Assembly: GCA_012518015.1 (NCBI GenBank)
Contig: JAAYTM010000157.1
Location: 1 to 36,801 of the forward strand
From: Synergistaceae bacterium
GTDB taxonomy: Bacteria > Synergistota > Synergistia > Synergistales > Acetomicrobiaceae
Direction of reading: 5' to 3'
DNA: 36,801 bases
Numbering within the stretch: the stretch's first letter is position 1; each line of letters opens with the position of its first letter. The notes beneath the pieces are model-generated. The model worked only from the letters and a program-made list of their open reading frames with translations, did not search any database and was not told the origin of the DNA. The position numbers and the translations under genes are program-made. Positions 17,368-25,371 of this stretch are shown here, one piece after another.

Positions 17368-19612
17368 GCAATTGTTGATATCTTTTCTCAATTTCATCGG
17401 GAGAAGGTTCGTGATAGACCTTCTTTGACGGTTCAGCAGGAGGTTCCCCCTTGGGTTTCATGATTTGCGGTTCGGGTATATTGGTAGTCGGTGCACTGTC
17501 AAAGTCGAGTGGCGGCTTCGTAGGATCTGGGTAGCTTGCGTAGGTCGGCAATCTCATTCCATAACTTGCGAGGAGCAAATCATCTCCAGTGATCAAGTAG
17601 AGTTTAGGCTCGTTGAAGTCATAGGCCTCAGCGAAGGCGCTATAGGAATCGCCATGATAGGGACAGGTTCTTTCGGGAACGTAATCCAGAGGTAACAAGA
17701 TGGCCGTTTTCTTCGGACAGTTGAAACTGGCAGGATATCCCGTTTCACGACAAATTTCTACTCTCAGAACCTTTTCTCCTATGACCCCGGCAAGGGAGAA
17801 ATTTTCATTCAGGTGAGCGATTTTTACGGCTTTACTCATGAAATCCTTCCACACAGGAGCGGCTACACGACCTCCTGTATTGCCATGACCTAAAGATTTG
17901 TGATCATCATGTCCTGCATAGACAACACACACCAAACCTGGAACGCCTCCCACAAACCAAGCGTCACTCCAATCATTGGTAGTTCCCGTCTTGCCAAAAA
18001 CCTCGTAATTTTGGATCTTTGCCGGTCTTCCGGTTCCGTGATTTACAACATCTATTAACATCGAACGTAGAGTTACTGCAATAGCTGGATCGATGGCTTC
18101 TGTCAGCGTTGGGCCATTTGATTCAAGGATTTTTCCCCTAAAATCGATAATTTTTTTAATTGCGAAGGGTTCTACACGGTATCCGTCATTGGCGAACACG
18201 CTGTAAGCAATTGCCATCTCAAGTGGCGTTAAGCTTGCTGAACCCAACGCTATTGATAGATCGTGGGGGAGATAAGGGCTTTTGATGCCCATCTTTCTTG
18301 CTGTTTCTATTATTGCCTCTACACCTGTCAGTTGAGCGATGCGTACAGCAACGGTGTTGTAAGAATCCGTCAGGGCTTCTAACAAAGTGCTTTCTCCGTG
18401 ATACTTGTCCCCGTAATTAGTTGGTTGCCACCCGTTTGGAAAGGAGAGGGGAGCATCTAAAGCCCTGTCAATGGGTCTTATACCTTTGTCAAGAGCTGCC
18501 GTATATACTATGGGCTTAAATGCTGAGCCGGGTTCTCTATATGCTTGCACAGCCCTGTTGAATTTGCTTATGTTGAAATCTTTTCCTCCCACCATTGCGA
18601 GTATTTCGCCCGTATCTGGATCCACTGCTACAAGTGCGCCTTCGCTTTTAAGTTTAGAAGTTGCATTCTCGGCTGCGTTTTGAAGCCCCAGGTCCAGAGT
18701 GGTGTATATTTTTAAACCACCTTGATAGACAATTTCCGGCCCATATTTGGGCAACAAATGATTAAAAAGTATGTAGGAGACAAAGTAAGGCGCCGGGTTA
18801 TCACTTAGAGTAGGTTGTTTCTTTTTAGAAAAGGCGAGTTCGGTATCCAAGGCTTTCCGAGCTTCATCTTGGGTGATCCATCCCAATTCTTCCATTCGCC
18901 CCAAGACGTAGGACTGTCTCAATTTAGCTCTATCCGGATGGCGCAAAGGAGTAAAGTACTCGGGTGCGGCCAACAATCCAGCCAACATGGAGGCCTCAGG
19001 TAGCGTTAGCGCCAAAGGCTCCTTGCCAAAATAGTTATAAGAAGCAGCATATATTCCGTACCCACCATGGCCCCAATATACGGTGTTTAGGTACATTTCC
19101 AAAATTTGATCCTTGGAATATAGCCTTTCTAATCTGAAGGCCAAGATGACTTCCTTAATCTTTCTTTCTAACGTCTTTTCTCTAGTAAGAAACAAGTTCC
19201 TAGCGAGCTGCTGTGTGATTGTGCTTCCGCCTTGCAAAGTGTCCCTCTTCGTGAAATTTACGATGGCCGCCCTTGTGATGCCCTTAATGTCGATACCACG
19301 ATGTTTATAAAAATCATCGTCTTCCGCGGCCAGGACGGCCTTCGCAACCCAAGGGGAAATCTTTTCTAACGGTATCCATGTTCGGTTTTCCTTAAACAAC
19401 CTCGCTATTTCTGCGCCGTTTCTATCGTAGATCACAGTTGAAAGGTTAGGATTAAAGGCTATGAGCTCATCATAAGATGGCAGCTCCGTGGATAGCTTAA
19501 AAACGAACCCTGCGCAAAGGACAAAGGCGATTGCAAAAAATAATAAAAAAGTATAAATTAATGCAAATTTAAAACGTCCTCCATTTGAGTTCTTGTTTTC
19601 GTGATTTCGCAT
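17342..19612 (-). CDS. Class A penicillin-binding protein (PBP1A-type transglycosylase/transpeptidase)
   Basis: This bifunctional peptidoglycan synthase has 756 residues. A cytoplasmic N-terminus and one membrane anchor (~16-40) lead to a GT51 glycosyltransferase with catalytic Glu97 in AAEDDDFYKHRG and the GGSTITQQLARN motif (128-139). The transpeptidase has SxxK at Ser363-Lys366 (EPGSAFKP), SYN at 417-419 and KTG at 541-543 (KTGTTNDWSDAWFVG). The C-terminal ~100 residues are Pro/Glu-rich and look unstructured. A perfect AGGAGGT lies 6 bases upstream of the ATG, and a good promoter lies further up. It is the only minus-strand gene between 1 and 24854. Confidence 0.96.
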   Translation of the reverse strand: MRNHENKNSNGGRFKFALIYTFLLFFAIAFVLCAGFVFKLSTELPSYDELIAFNPNLSTVIYDRNGAEIARLFKENRTWIPLEKISPWVAKAVLAAEDDDFYKHRGIDIKGITRAAIVNFTKRDTLQGGSTITQQLARNLFLTREKTLERKIKEVILAFRLERLYSKDQILEMYLNTVYWGHGGYGIYAASYNYFGKEPLALTLPEASMLAGLLAAPEYFTPLRHPDRAKLRQSYVLGRMEELGWITQDEARKALDTELAFSKKKQPTLSDNPAPYFVSYILFNHLLPKYGPEIVYQGGLKIYTTLDLGLQNAAENATSKLKSEGALVAVDPDTGEILAMVGGKDFNISKFNRAVQAYREPGSAFKPIVYTAALDKGIRPIDRALDAPLSFPNGWQPTNYGDKYHGESTLLEALTDSYNTVAVRIAQLTGVEAIIETARKMGIKSPYLPHDLSIALGSASLTPLEMAIAYSVFANDGYRVEPFAIKKIIDFRGKILESNGPTLTEAIDPAIAVTLRSMLIDVVNHGTGRPAKIQNYEVFGKTGTTNDWSDAWFVGGVPGLVCVVYAGHDDHKSLGHGNTGGRVAAPVWKDFMSKAVKIAHLNENFSLAGVIGEKVLRVEICRETGYPASFNCPKKTAILLPLDYVPERTCPYHGDSYSAFAEAYDFNEPKLYLITGDDLLLASYGMRLPTYASYPDPTKPPLDFDSAPTTNIPEPQIMKPKGEPPAEPSKKVYHEPSPDEIEKRYQQLLKEYGLTD

Positions 19613-19652
19613 GCCGAGACCTCCTGAGCACTTCTTGCCCCTGACATTTGAG

Positions 19653-19681
19653 ATTATAACACGTTTATTTTTTCAAGTTAA
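19653..19681 (-). promoter_or_regulatory. Sigma-70-type promoter for the PBP gene
   Basis: On the minus strand a perfect -10 TATAAT (19653-19658) is preceded by 17 bases and a -35-like TTAACT (19676-19681). The ribosome-binding site AGGAGGT and ATG of the PBP gene follow about 35-40 bases later. Another hexamer, TTGAAA at 19671-19676, is only 12 bases from the -10 and is therefore less likely to be the -35. Confidence 0.6.
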
Positions 19682-19790
19682 AAGAGCGTTTCCTGAAGGG
19701 CATATCGAGTACATTTTTGATTTGATGGACCTCATTCGTATGGATGGGGTACCAAGGGTAAAAAAAATTTAAAAAAATACATATTTTCGA

Positions 19791-19818
19791 TTGACACACC
19801 CCCCTTGGACGTTATAAT
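19791..19818 (+). promoter_or_regulatory. Strong sigma-70-type promoter for the polyamine operon
   Basis: Consensus TTGACA (19791-19796), a 16-base spacer and consensus TATAAT (19813-19818) point to a start near 19825. Two A-tracts at about 19761-19778 sit immediately upstream, where an UP element would be. This is the best promoter I can see in the window and it faces the pyruvoyl arginine decarboxylase. Its strength suggests high or constitutive expression unless a repressor acts. I do not recognise an ArgR box. Confidence 0.75.
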
Positions 19819-19826
19819 GTAATCCG

Positions 19827-19840
19827 CTCTTTATCAAGAG
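19827..19840 (+). other. Short stem-loop at the predicted 5' end of the polyamine mRNA
   Basis: CTCTT (19827-19831) and AAGAG (19836-19840) can pair around a TATC loop, right at the predicted transcript start. Such 5' hairpins can protect mRNA from decay. With only five base pairs this could be chance. Confidence 0.25.
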
Positions 19841-19879
19841 GAAAGCTAGAGAAGACCTTATGTGAGGAGGGTATGCCCA

Positions 19880-20365
19880 ATGATACCAATTCCAACGAAA
19901 TTCAGTTTGGTTGTTGGCCATGGAGAAGGCGATAAAAAATTAACTGCCTTTGACGCCGCTTTGCTTGATGCGGGCATAGGGAATATGAATTTGCTCAGGG
20001 TTAGCAGCGTTTTGCCGCCCGGGTGTATTTTTGAGGGTGTTTTTCAGTTGCCAGCTGGATCGTTGCTTCCAATTGCCTATGGATCTTTAACGAGCGATGT
20101 TCCGGGCGAAATAATATCAGCCGCGATTGGCGTTGGAATTCCAGAAGATCCTTCTTCTTTTGGGATGATAATGGAGTTTTCAGGTTTTTGCAAGGCTAAC
20201 GAGGCAGCCCTGAAGGTCGAAGAGATGGTTCGTGAAGCTTTCGCAATGCGCAATCTTCCACTTAAAGAAGTTAAAGTGAAATCAATAGAGCACAAGGTTG
20301 AACGCTGCGGTTCGGTAATCGCGGCTTGCCCTCTCTTTTACGAAGTTTCTGATAAGGGATGTTAA
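19880..20365 (+). CDS. Pyruvoyl-dependent arginine decarboxylase (proenzyme)
   Basis: It decarboxylates arginine to agmatine, the first step of polyamine synthesis, using a self-made pyruvoyl group instead of PLP. The 161-residue proenzyme shows IPTKFSLVVGHGEGDKKLT, AFDAALLDAGIGNMNLLRVSS and VLPPGC. Self-cleavage is expected between Ser42 and Ser43 in the VSSVLPPG motif, as in the Methanocaldococcus jannaschii enzyme. I chose ATG 19880, nine bases after GAGGAGG (19864-19870). A GTG at 19862 is in frame but would overlap that site. Spermidine synthase, agmatinase and AdoMet decarboxylase follow, so arginine decarboxylase is much better supported than other pyruvoyl enzymes. Confidence 0.92.
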   Translation: MIPIPTKFSLVVGHGEGDKKLTAFDAALLDAGIGNMNLLRVSSVLPPGCIFEGVFQLPAGSLLPIAYGSLTSDVPGEIISAAIGVGIPEDPSSFGMIMEFSGFCKANEAALKVEEMVREAFAMRNLPLKEVKVKSIEHKVERCGSVIAACPLFYEVSDKGC

Positions 20366-20368
20366 GCG

Positions 20369-21244
20369 ATGAAGGGAATAGAACGCAGGGTCCCAGATCT
20401 TTGGTTTACCGAATATCAGACACCTAATTTGAGACTCGGTCTCAGGATAAAAGATGTCCTTTTGAATAAGCGGTCATCATATCAACATATCTTGGTTGTA
20501 GATACTATGGAATATGGCAGAGTTCTGGTTTTGGATGGCGCGATTCAACTCACCGAAAAGGATGAATTTTGTTACCATGAAATGATGGCTCATTTGCTAC
20601 TGTGCGCACATCCGAATCCAGAAGAAGTGCTTGTCATAGGAGGCGGAGATGGTGGCGTTGTGCGTGAGGTGCTTAAACACGAGACCGTAAAAAAGGTGAC
20701 GCTAGTCGACATAGATGAAGAGGTCATAAAAGCGTCAAAAACTTTCTTCCCGGCGGTGTCCTGTGCACTTGATGATAAATGCGTGGAGATAAGGCCAATG
20801 GATGCCCTTTTGTTCGTAAAGGGACATTTTAATGAGTTTGATGTGGTTATAATAGACAGCACTGACCCTGTGGATTTTGCCAGGGGTCTGTTTGAACCGG
20901 CCTTTTTCAAGGACGTATACGTTGCTTTGAAGGAAGAGGGCATGATGGTGGCCCAAACAGAATCACCTTTCTCAGAACCCGATTTGTTGCGCGATGCTGT
21001 TAGGGGGCTGAGAATGGCCTTTGAAAAGGTGTTTTTGGCGTGGGGTGTGGTGCCAACCTATCCAACGGGCCTTTGGACCTATGCGATTGGAAGCAAGAAA
21101 TTAGATCCAAGGATGCAAAAGAGGCCGGCGCCACAGAGGACTAAATATTATAGCGATGCAATGCATTCTTTAGCCTTTGAATTGCCTCCTTTTATCAATG
21201 AAATCATAAATGGAGGCAATTTGGAGGAGGCAAAAGGGGATTGA
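20369..21244 (+). CDS. speE: Spermidine synthase (polyamine aminopropyltransferase)
   Basis: It transfers the aminopropyl group from decarboxylated AdoMet to putrescine. It has 291 residues. The Rossmann glycine motif VIGGGDGGVVREVLKH has GGGDGG at 91-96, and the DID acidic pair follows the next strand. The catalytic IIDSTDP (Asp163/Asp166) and the VAQTESPF block are intact. The start ATG is three bases beyond the arginine decarboxylase stop, with only a weak AAGGGA site, so coupling is likely. The stop overlaps the TTG start of speB. Confidence 0.94.
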   Translation: MKGIERRVPDLWFTEYQTPNLRLGLRIKDVLLNKRSSYQHILVVDTMEYGRVLVLDGAIQLTEKDEFCYHEMMAHLLLCAHPNPEEVLVIGGGDGGVVREVLKHETVKKVTLVDIDEEVIKASKTFFPAVSCALDDKCVEIRPMDALLFVKGHFNEFDVVIIDSTDPVDFARGLFEPAFFKDVYVALKEEGMMVAQTESPFSEPDLLRDAVRGLRMAFEKVFLAWGVVPTYPTGLWTYAIGSKKLDPRMQKRPAPQRTKYYSDAMHSLAFELPPFINEIINGGNLEEAKGD

Positions 21245-22098
21245 CGCGCTTTTTAAAAAGTGGTCCAAGTTTTGCAGAGGCAAGATGGGTTCTTTTTGGT
21301 GCGCCCTGTGATACCACCGTATCAAGAAAGGGTGGCACTCGTTATGCTCCTGATGCCGTAAGAAGCGAGTCCCATCATATCGAAAGCTATTCTCCTTACC
21401 TGAGTGAGGATTTGGAGAAGGTTTCCTTTTTCGATATGGGGGATCTTTTTTTTGCCCCTGGGGACGTGCGAGGTTCACTGTTGAAGATAGAAAAGATGTC
21501 GTCTTCACTTGCAAATAAGGGCAAGCGAATTTTGATGCTCGGGGGAGAACATCTGGTTAGTTTGGGCACGATCAGAGGATTGCTTTCGAGGTTCCCCGAC
21601 TTGCACGTCCTTCACTTCGACGCTCATGCGGATCTACGGGACTTTTACCAAGGGAGCAAATATAGTCACGCCACGGTAATGCGAAGGGTAGCAGAAACTC
21701 TAGCGAGTAGTAAGCAATTACATCAGTATGCCATTAGATCTGGATCGCGGGAAGAGATCGAATGGGGAAGCAAGAACACCGATTTTCATCTGATCGAGTT
21801 GTTTGAGCCTTTGAGAAGGCTTTTGAACGAAATCGGGGGATGTTCCATATATGTGAGCTTAGACATCGATGTGGTAGATCCTTCCTTTGCTCCGGGTACG
21901 GGTACCCCGGAACCGGGAGGCATTAGCGTTTCAGACCTTTTTAGGGCATTGAGCTTGTTAAGAGGCTTTAATATCGTTGGGTTTGACTTGGTGGAAATAT
22001 CTCCGCCTAACGATGTCAATGCCATCACATCTTTACTGGGTGCCAAAATTATACGAGAGGTTTTAATCATGTTGGGAGGTGACAGCGTTGACCAATAA
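21241..22098 (+). CDS. speB: Agmatinase (arginase/agmatinase ureohydrolase family)
   Basis: It hydrolyses agmatine to putrescine and urea with a binuclear Mn site. The 285 residues carry all ligands: GGEH (His104), FDAHADL (Asp127, His129, Asp131) and SLDIDVVDP (Asp208, Asp210), plus GTGTPEPGG. The start is TTG at 21241 in a TTGA overlap with the speE stop, preceded by GGAGGAGGC. Arginase is the main alternative from sequence alone. The adjacent arginine decarboxylase and the other spermidine genes make agmatinase the better call. Confidence 0.92.
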   Translation: MTRFLKSGPSFAEARWVLFGAPCDTTVSRKGGTRYAPDAVRSESHHIESYSPYLSEDLEKVSFFDMGDLFFAPGDVRGSLLKIEKMSSSLANKGKRILMLGGEHLVSLGTIRGLLSRFPDLHVLHFDAHADLRDFYQGSKYSHATVMRRVAETLASSKQLHQYAIRSGSREEIEWGSKNTDFHLIELFEPLRRLLNEIGGCSIYVSLDIDVVDPSFAPGTGTPEPGGISVSDLFRALSLLRGFNIVGFDLVEISPPNDVNAITSLLGAKIIREVLIMLGGDSVDQ

Positions 22099-22507
22099 TC
22101 AAGCGCTCGGGAGGCACATTTTAGTGGAAGCCTACGACTGTGGGTACAATATTCTCGACAATATGAGAGGAATTCAAGGAGCTATGATCGAGGCAGCCGA
22201 ACGGACTGGTGCCACTGTGGTAGACGTGGCCTTTAGAAAGTTTGAGCCCTACGGAGTTAGCGGTGTCGTAGTGATATCGGAGTCACATTTAGCCATTCAT
22301 ACATGGCCTGAGTATGGTTACGCTGCTATAGACCTCTTTACATGCGGAGATAAGGCGGACCCCTGGAAGGCCTTTGAGTATTTATTGGATTATTTTAAAC
22401 CCAAAAGGATCACAACTATGGAGATAAAAAGGGGCAATTTAATTACGACCGAAAATAAAAATTACATAGCCATTGATTCAGCCGGGGAGGCCATCGTGGA
22501 CGAGTAA
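22088..22507 (+). CDS. speD: S-adenosylmethionine decarboxylase proenzyme (bacterial SpeH/class 1B type)
   Basis: This pyruvoyl enzyme makes decarboxylated AdoMet for SpeE. With the TTG start at 22088 the proenzyme is 139 residues. Cleavage is expected before Ser66 in the [13 protein letters not shown] motif, giving a beta chain of 65 residues and a pyruvoyl alpha chain. His71 and Cys86 match the processing and proton-donor residues. TTG 22088 is preferred because GGGAGGT (22074-22080) is correctly spaced; GTG at 22079 lies within that site. Either way the ribosome-binding site is inside speB. Two of the four polyamine enzymes here are therefore pyruvoyl proenzymes. Confidence 0.92.
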   Translation: MTNNQALGRHILVEAYDCGYNILDNMRGIQGAMIEAAERTGATVVDVAFRKFEPYGVSGVVVISESHLAIHTWPEYGYAAIDLFTCGDKADPWKAFEYLLDYFKPKRITTMEIKRGNLITTENKNYIAIDSAGEAIVDE

Positions 22508-22591
22508 TTTTACGGTGTCTTTAAAAGCCTTGAATTGTTTTTGTAGAAGTTGTCGATCCGAACAGGGTATCCTTTTAAGCCATGATCAAAT

Positions 22592-23881
22592 ATGGTAAAC
22601 TCATGGATAGGTTTTGTTTATTCTATCTATGCTGTGGTGGTGAGGGAAGTGGATGATGACGACAAAAAATTGTATGTAGGCTCGGAAATAGGCAAGCTTA
22701 GAAGAGTACTTCTTCATAGACCAGGGTTAGAGTTGTCCCGTTTAACCATCGATAACAAAGATGAATTGCTCTTTGACGATATTCTTTGGGTGGAAGAGGC
22801 TCAAAAAGAACATGATGCCTTTGCCGATTTGCTCAGAGATAATGGCGTAGAAGTTGTGTACTTCCGTAATTGTTTAGCGCATATATTAAAGGAAGACGAA
22901 ATACGCAAGAATTTATTGGAAGAGGCGCTTGCCTTGGAAGCATTGGATCATCAGTTGAAGGATGCCCTGGCTCATGCGTTTTACGATATGCCTCCCGCTG
23001 ATTTGTCGGAAGTCCTCATAGCTGGTTTGACAGCTTTGGAGGCCAAAGAACTTGTCGGCAACATCAAAAGCCTTTGTTTGCTCACTTCAGAAAGAACAGA
23101 CTTTCTCATAAAGCCTCTTCCCAACATACTGTTTCAACGTGATCCCTTCTCCTTCGTAAAAGACGGAGTCATCATAAGTGTTATGCGGTTTGAAGCACGT
23201 CGCAAGGAGCCTTTATACGCAAAATATATATTTAATCATCATCCTTACTTTTCTGGTTTAAAAATTATATATGGAGAAGAAACGGCCAATGTTCATCCCT
23301 ACTTTATTGAAGGCGGAGATATATTAGTCCTGTCCGATGAAGTGGTGGCCATTGGCATAAGCCAAAGAACCACGGCAGGTGCAATACAGGTGGTGGGCAG
23401 AAAGCTTGCAAAAGAATTGGGAATAAAAAAATTGCTCGCAGTTGATATTCCCAAAATGCGGGTTTATATGCATTTGGACACGGTCTTCACCATGGTAGAT
23501 CGCAATTGCTTCGTAATTTACCCTGGCATAAGGGGCAGCGTTCGCCTTTGGGAGATTGCTTATGAAGAGGACGGGTCCGTGGTGGATATAACCGAATCAA
23601 CCGACTTGGTTGGGACGATGAAACGTAACTTAATGCTAGACACTATCGCCTTCGTTGAAACGGGTGGAGGAGATCCCATAGCCGCTGCGAGGGAGCAATG
23701 GAACGATGGTACCAATACTTTTGCCATAGCGCCCGGAGTTGTAGTGACTTATCGTCGAAATGCGACAACAAACCAAGAACTTAGGGCCCATGGTATAAAA
23801 GTGTACGAGATCAAAGGAGCAGAGCTAGGTCGTGGGCGTGGAGGCCCCAGGTGCATGTCCATGCCACTGCTTCGGAATTAA
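22592..23881 (+). CDS. arcA: Arginine deiminase
   Basis: It hydrolyses arginine to citrulline and ammonia, the first step of the ATP-yielding deiminase pathway. Conserved blocks are YVGSEIGKLRRVLLHRPG, the Asp-containing FQRDPFSFV, EGGDIL, HLDTVFTMVD and the C-terminal catalytic Cys (RGRGGPRCMSMPL, residue 421 of the long frame). The start is uncertain. Homology begins near residue 27 of the frame opened by ATG 22592, and that ATG has no ribosome-binding site. In-frame GTG codons at 22634-22640 and 22649 are alternatives, with GAGGGA at 22642-22647 too close to the last. An 84-base gap after speD shows no convincing promoter or terminator. ArgF follows directly. Confidence 0.93.
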   Translation: MVNSWIGFVYSIYAVVVREVDDDDKKLYVGSEIGKLRRVLLHRPGLELSRLTIDNKDELLFDDILWVEEAQKEHDAFADLLRDNGVEVVYFRNCLAHILKEDEIRKNLLEEALALEALDHQLKDALAHAFYDMPPADLSEVLIAGLTALEAKELVGNIKSLCLLTSERTDFLIKPLPNILFQRDPFSFVKDGVIISVMRFEARRKEPLYAKYIFNHHPYFSGLKIIYGEETANVHPYFIEGGDILVLSDEVVAIGISQRTTAGAIQVVGRKLAKELGIKKLLAVDIPKMRVYMHLDTVFTMVDRNCFVIYPGIRGSVRLWEIAYEEDGSVVDITESTDLVGTMKRNLMLDTIAFVETGGGDPIAAAREQWNDGTNTFAIAPGVVVTYRRNATTNQELRAHGIKVYEIKGAELGRGRGGPRCMSMPLLRN

Positions 23882-23909
23882 TTTAATTTTTGCGAGGGGA
23901 GAGATTAAA

Positions 23910-24854
23910 GTGCCTGTAAACTTGCGGGGACGTCATTTATTATGGCTAAAGGATTATAAGCCCGAGGAGATAAAATATCTTTTAAATCTGGCCATCTCGT
24001 TGAAGGCAAAAAAAAGGGCGGGCATAAAGGGGAACTTGCTGAATGGTAAAAATATCGCGTTGATATTTGAAAAACCCTCTACGCGCACTCGATGCGCTTT
24101 TACCGTGGCTTGCCTGGACGAAGGAGGACATGCCGAGTTTTTAGGCAAAAGCGATATTCAATTGGGCCATAAAGAAGACGTCAAAGATACTGCAAGGGTG
24201 TTAGGCAGGATGTTTGACGGTATTCAATTTCGAGGTTTTAAGCAATCAGTGGTGGAAGAACTCGCTATGTATGCCGGAGTCCCCGTCTGGAACGGCCTTA
24301 CAGATAGTTATCACCCTACTCAGGCGTTGGCGGATGTGATGACTATGCAGGAATGTTTTGGTGACGTAAAGGGGTTGAAGTTAGTATATGTAGGGGACGG
24401 AAGAAACAATGTAGCTAATTCGCTAATGATCATTTCCTCCAAGTTGGGCATACACTACGTGACGGCAGCTCCAAAGGAATTGTATCCCAACGAGTCGTTG
24501 CTCGAAGAGTGTAGGAGTGAAGGAGCTAAACACGGTGCCCTTATAGAGGTCATGGAAGATCCTTATGAGGCTGTGAAGGGAGCGCAAGCGGTCTATACCG
24601 ATGTATGGGCATCCATGGGCGAGGAAGAAAAACTTGCAGAACGCGTTAAGTTGTTGAAACCCTATCAGGTAAACAGATCTCTCATGAATCTTGCCGACAA
24701 GGATGCCATATTTTTACATTGCTTGCCTGCAGTAAAGGGTAACGAAGTTACAGAAGAGGTATTTGAATCGTCTCAATCCAAGGTCTTTGAAGAGGCTGAA
24801 AATAGGCTTCATACGATTAAAGCGGTGATAGTAGCTACCATAGGCAACCTGTAA
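23910..24854 (+). CDS. argF: Ornithine carbamoyltransferase
   Basis: It interconverts citrulline plus phosphate with ornithine plus carbamoyl phosphate. The carbamoyl-phosphate loop STRTR is at residues 57-61, HPTQ at 135-138, DVWASMGEE near 231-239 and the ornithine-binding HCLPA at 270-274. I chose GTG 23910, seven bases after GAGGGGAGAG (23894-23903), giving 314 residues. The open frame extends back to 23832 inside arcA, but that segment has no family resemblance. Its place behind arcA suggests a catabolic role (arcB); an anabolic role cannot be excluded. No carbamate kinase gene is seen in the window. Confidence 0.93.
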   Translation: MPVNLRGRHLLWLKDYKPEEIKYLLNLAISLKAKKRAGIKGNLLNGKNIALIFEKPSTRTRCAFTVACLDEGGHAEFLGKSDIQLGHKEDVKDTARVLGRMFDGIQFRGFKQSVVEELAMYAGVPVWNGLTDSYHPTQALADVMTMQECFGDVKGLKLVYVGDGRNNVANSLMIISSKLGIHYVTAAPKELYPNESLLEECRSEGAKHGALIEVMEDPYEAVKGAQAVYTDVWASMGEEEKLAERVKLLKPYQVNRSLMNLADKDAIFLHCLPAVKGNEVTEEVFESSQSKVFEEAENRLHTIKAVIVATIGNL

Positions 24855-24942
24855 CGAGACCTTTATGGTAAGTAAAAATTTTTAGACGTAAGAGGACTTG
24901 CGGCCTTCTAGGAGTAGCCTAACATACCTCCCTTGCGGGTGT
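24855..24942. other. Convergent intergenic spacer argF/nikR
   Basis: These 88 bases separate the converging argF and nikR genes. They contain an exact AT palindrome TAAAAATTTTTA (about 24873-24884) and a tiny CCC-TTGC-GGG stem (24930-24939), but no GC-rich hairpin with a T-run on either strand. I see no gene in it. Confidence 0.4.
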
Positions 24943-25347
24943 TTAGATATTTACTATAGAGGCCCGGGTTTCTTTAATGCCCTTTAGGGAGTTCAAGTCT
25001 ATCAAGAACTTTTTTATCTCGTTTATTTCGCCCATCAAGATGATGGCTTCCAGGCAATTAAAGTGATCTATGTGAACATGGGTGGTGCAGACTATTATAT
25101 CCCCATAATTGTGTTGGATGGCAGTTATTTCGGACACTGCGTCGTGTCTGTGATGATCGTATATTATCGTAACAGTGCCGCATACCATGCCTTCTTGGGA
25201 TTCCCATTTAGATTGGGCAATAAAGGATCGCATAATTTGCCTCAAGGCCTCGGAGCGATTGGCCATCCCGTGACTTCGTAGCCATTTATCGAACTCGTCT
25301 AACAGAGATTTTGGCATAGAAACGCTAAACCTTACTACCTCTTCCAT
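24943..25347 (-). CDS. nikR: Nickel-responsive transcriptional regulator NikR
   Basis: This Ni2+-sensing repressor has 134 residues. A ribbon-helix-helix DNA-binding domain (~1-45, VVRFSVSMPKSLLDEFDKWL, then NRSEALRQIMR) is followed by an ACT-like metal domain. The four nickel ligands are all present: His79 (IQHNYGD), His90 and His92 (HVHIDHF) and Cys98, offset by three from E. coli H76/H87/H89/C95. AAGGAGG lies ten bases upstream of the ATG. No nickel transporter or hydrogenase gene is in the window, so its targets lie elsewhere or include the divergent neighbour at 25372. The 88 bases to argF contain no clear terminator. Confidence 0.94.
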   Translation of the reverse strand: MEEVVRFSVSMPKSLLDEFDKWLRSHGMANRSEALRQIMRSFIAQSKWESQEGMVCGTVTIIYDHHRHDAVSEITAIQHNYGDIIVCTTHVHIDHFNCLEAIILMGEINEIKKFLIDLNSLKGIKETRASIVNI

Positions 25348-25371
25348 GGTGATTTTGCCTCCTTCGAAAGG

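Noticed and set aside
22536-22600. Separate promoter for arcA
   Set aside because: TTGTCG and TTTTAA/TATGGT hexamers exist but none has both good match and good spacing.
23832-23909. N-terminal extension of argF overlapping arcA
   Set aside because: The sequence has no OTC similarity and a well-spaced GAGGGGAGAG site points to GTG 23910.
24855-24942. Rho-independent terminator between argF and nikR
   Set aside because: Only an AT-only palindrome and a 3-bp GC stem are present, without a hairpin plus T-run.
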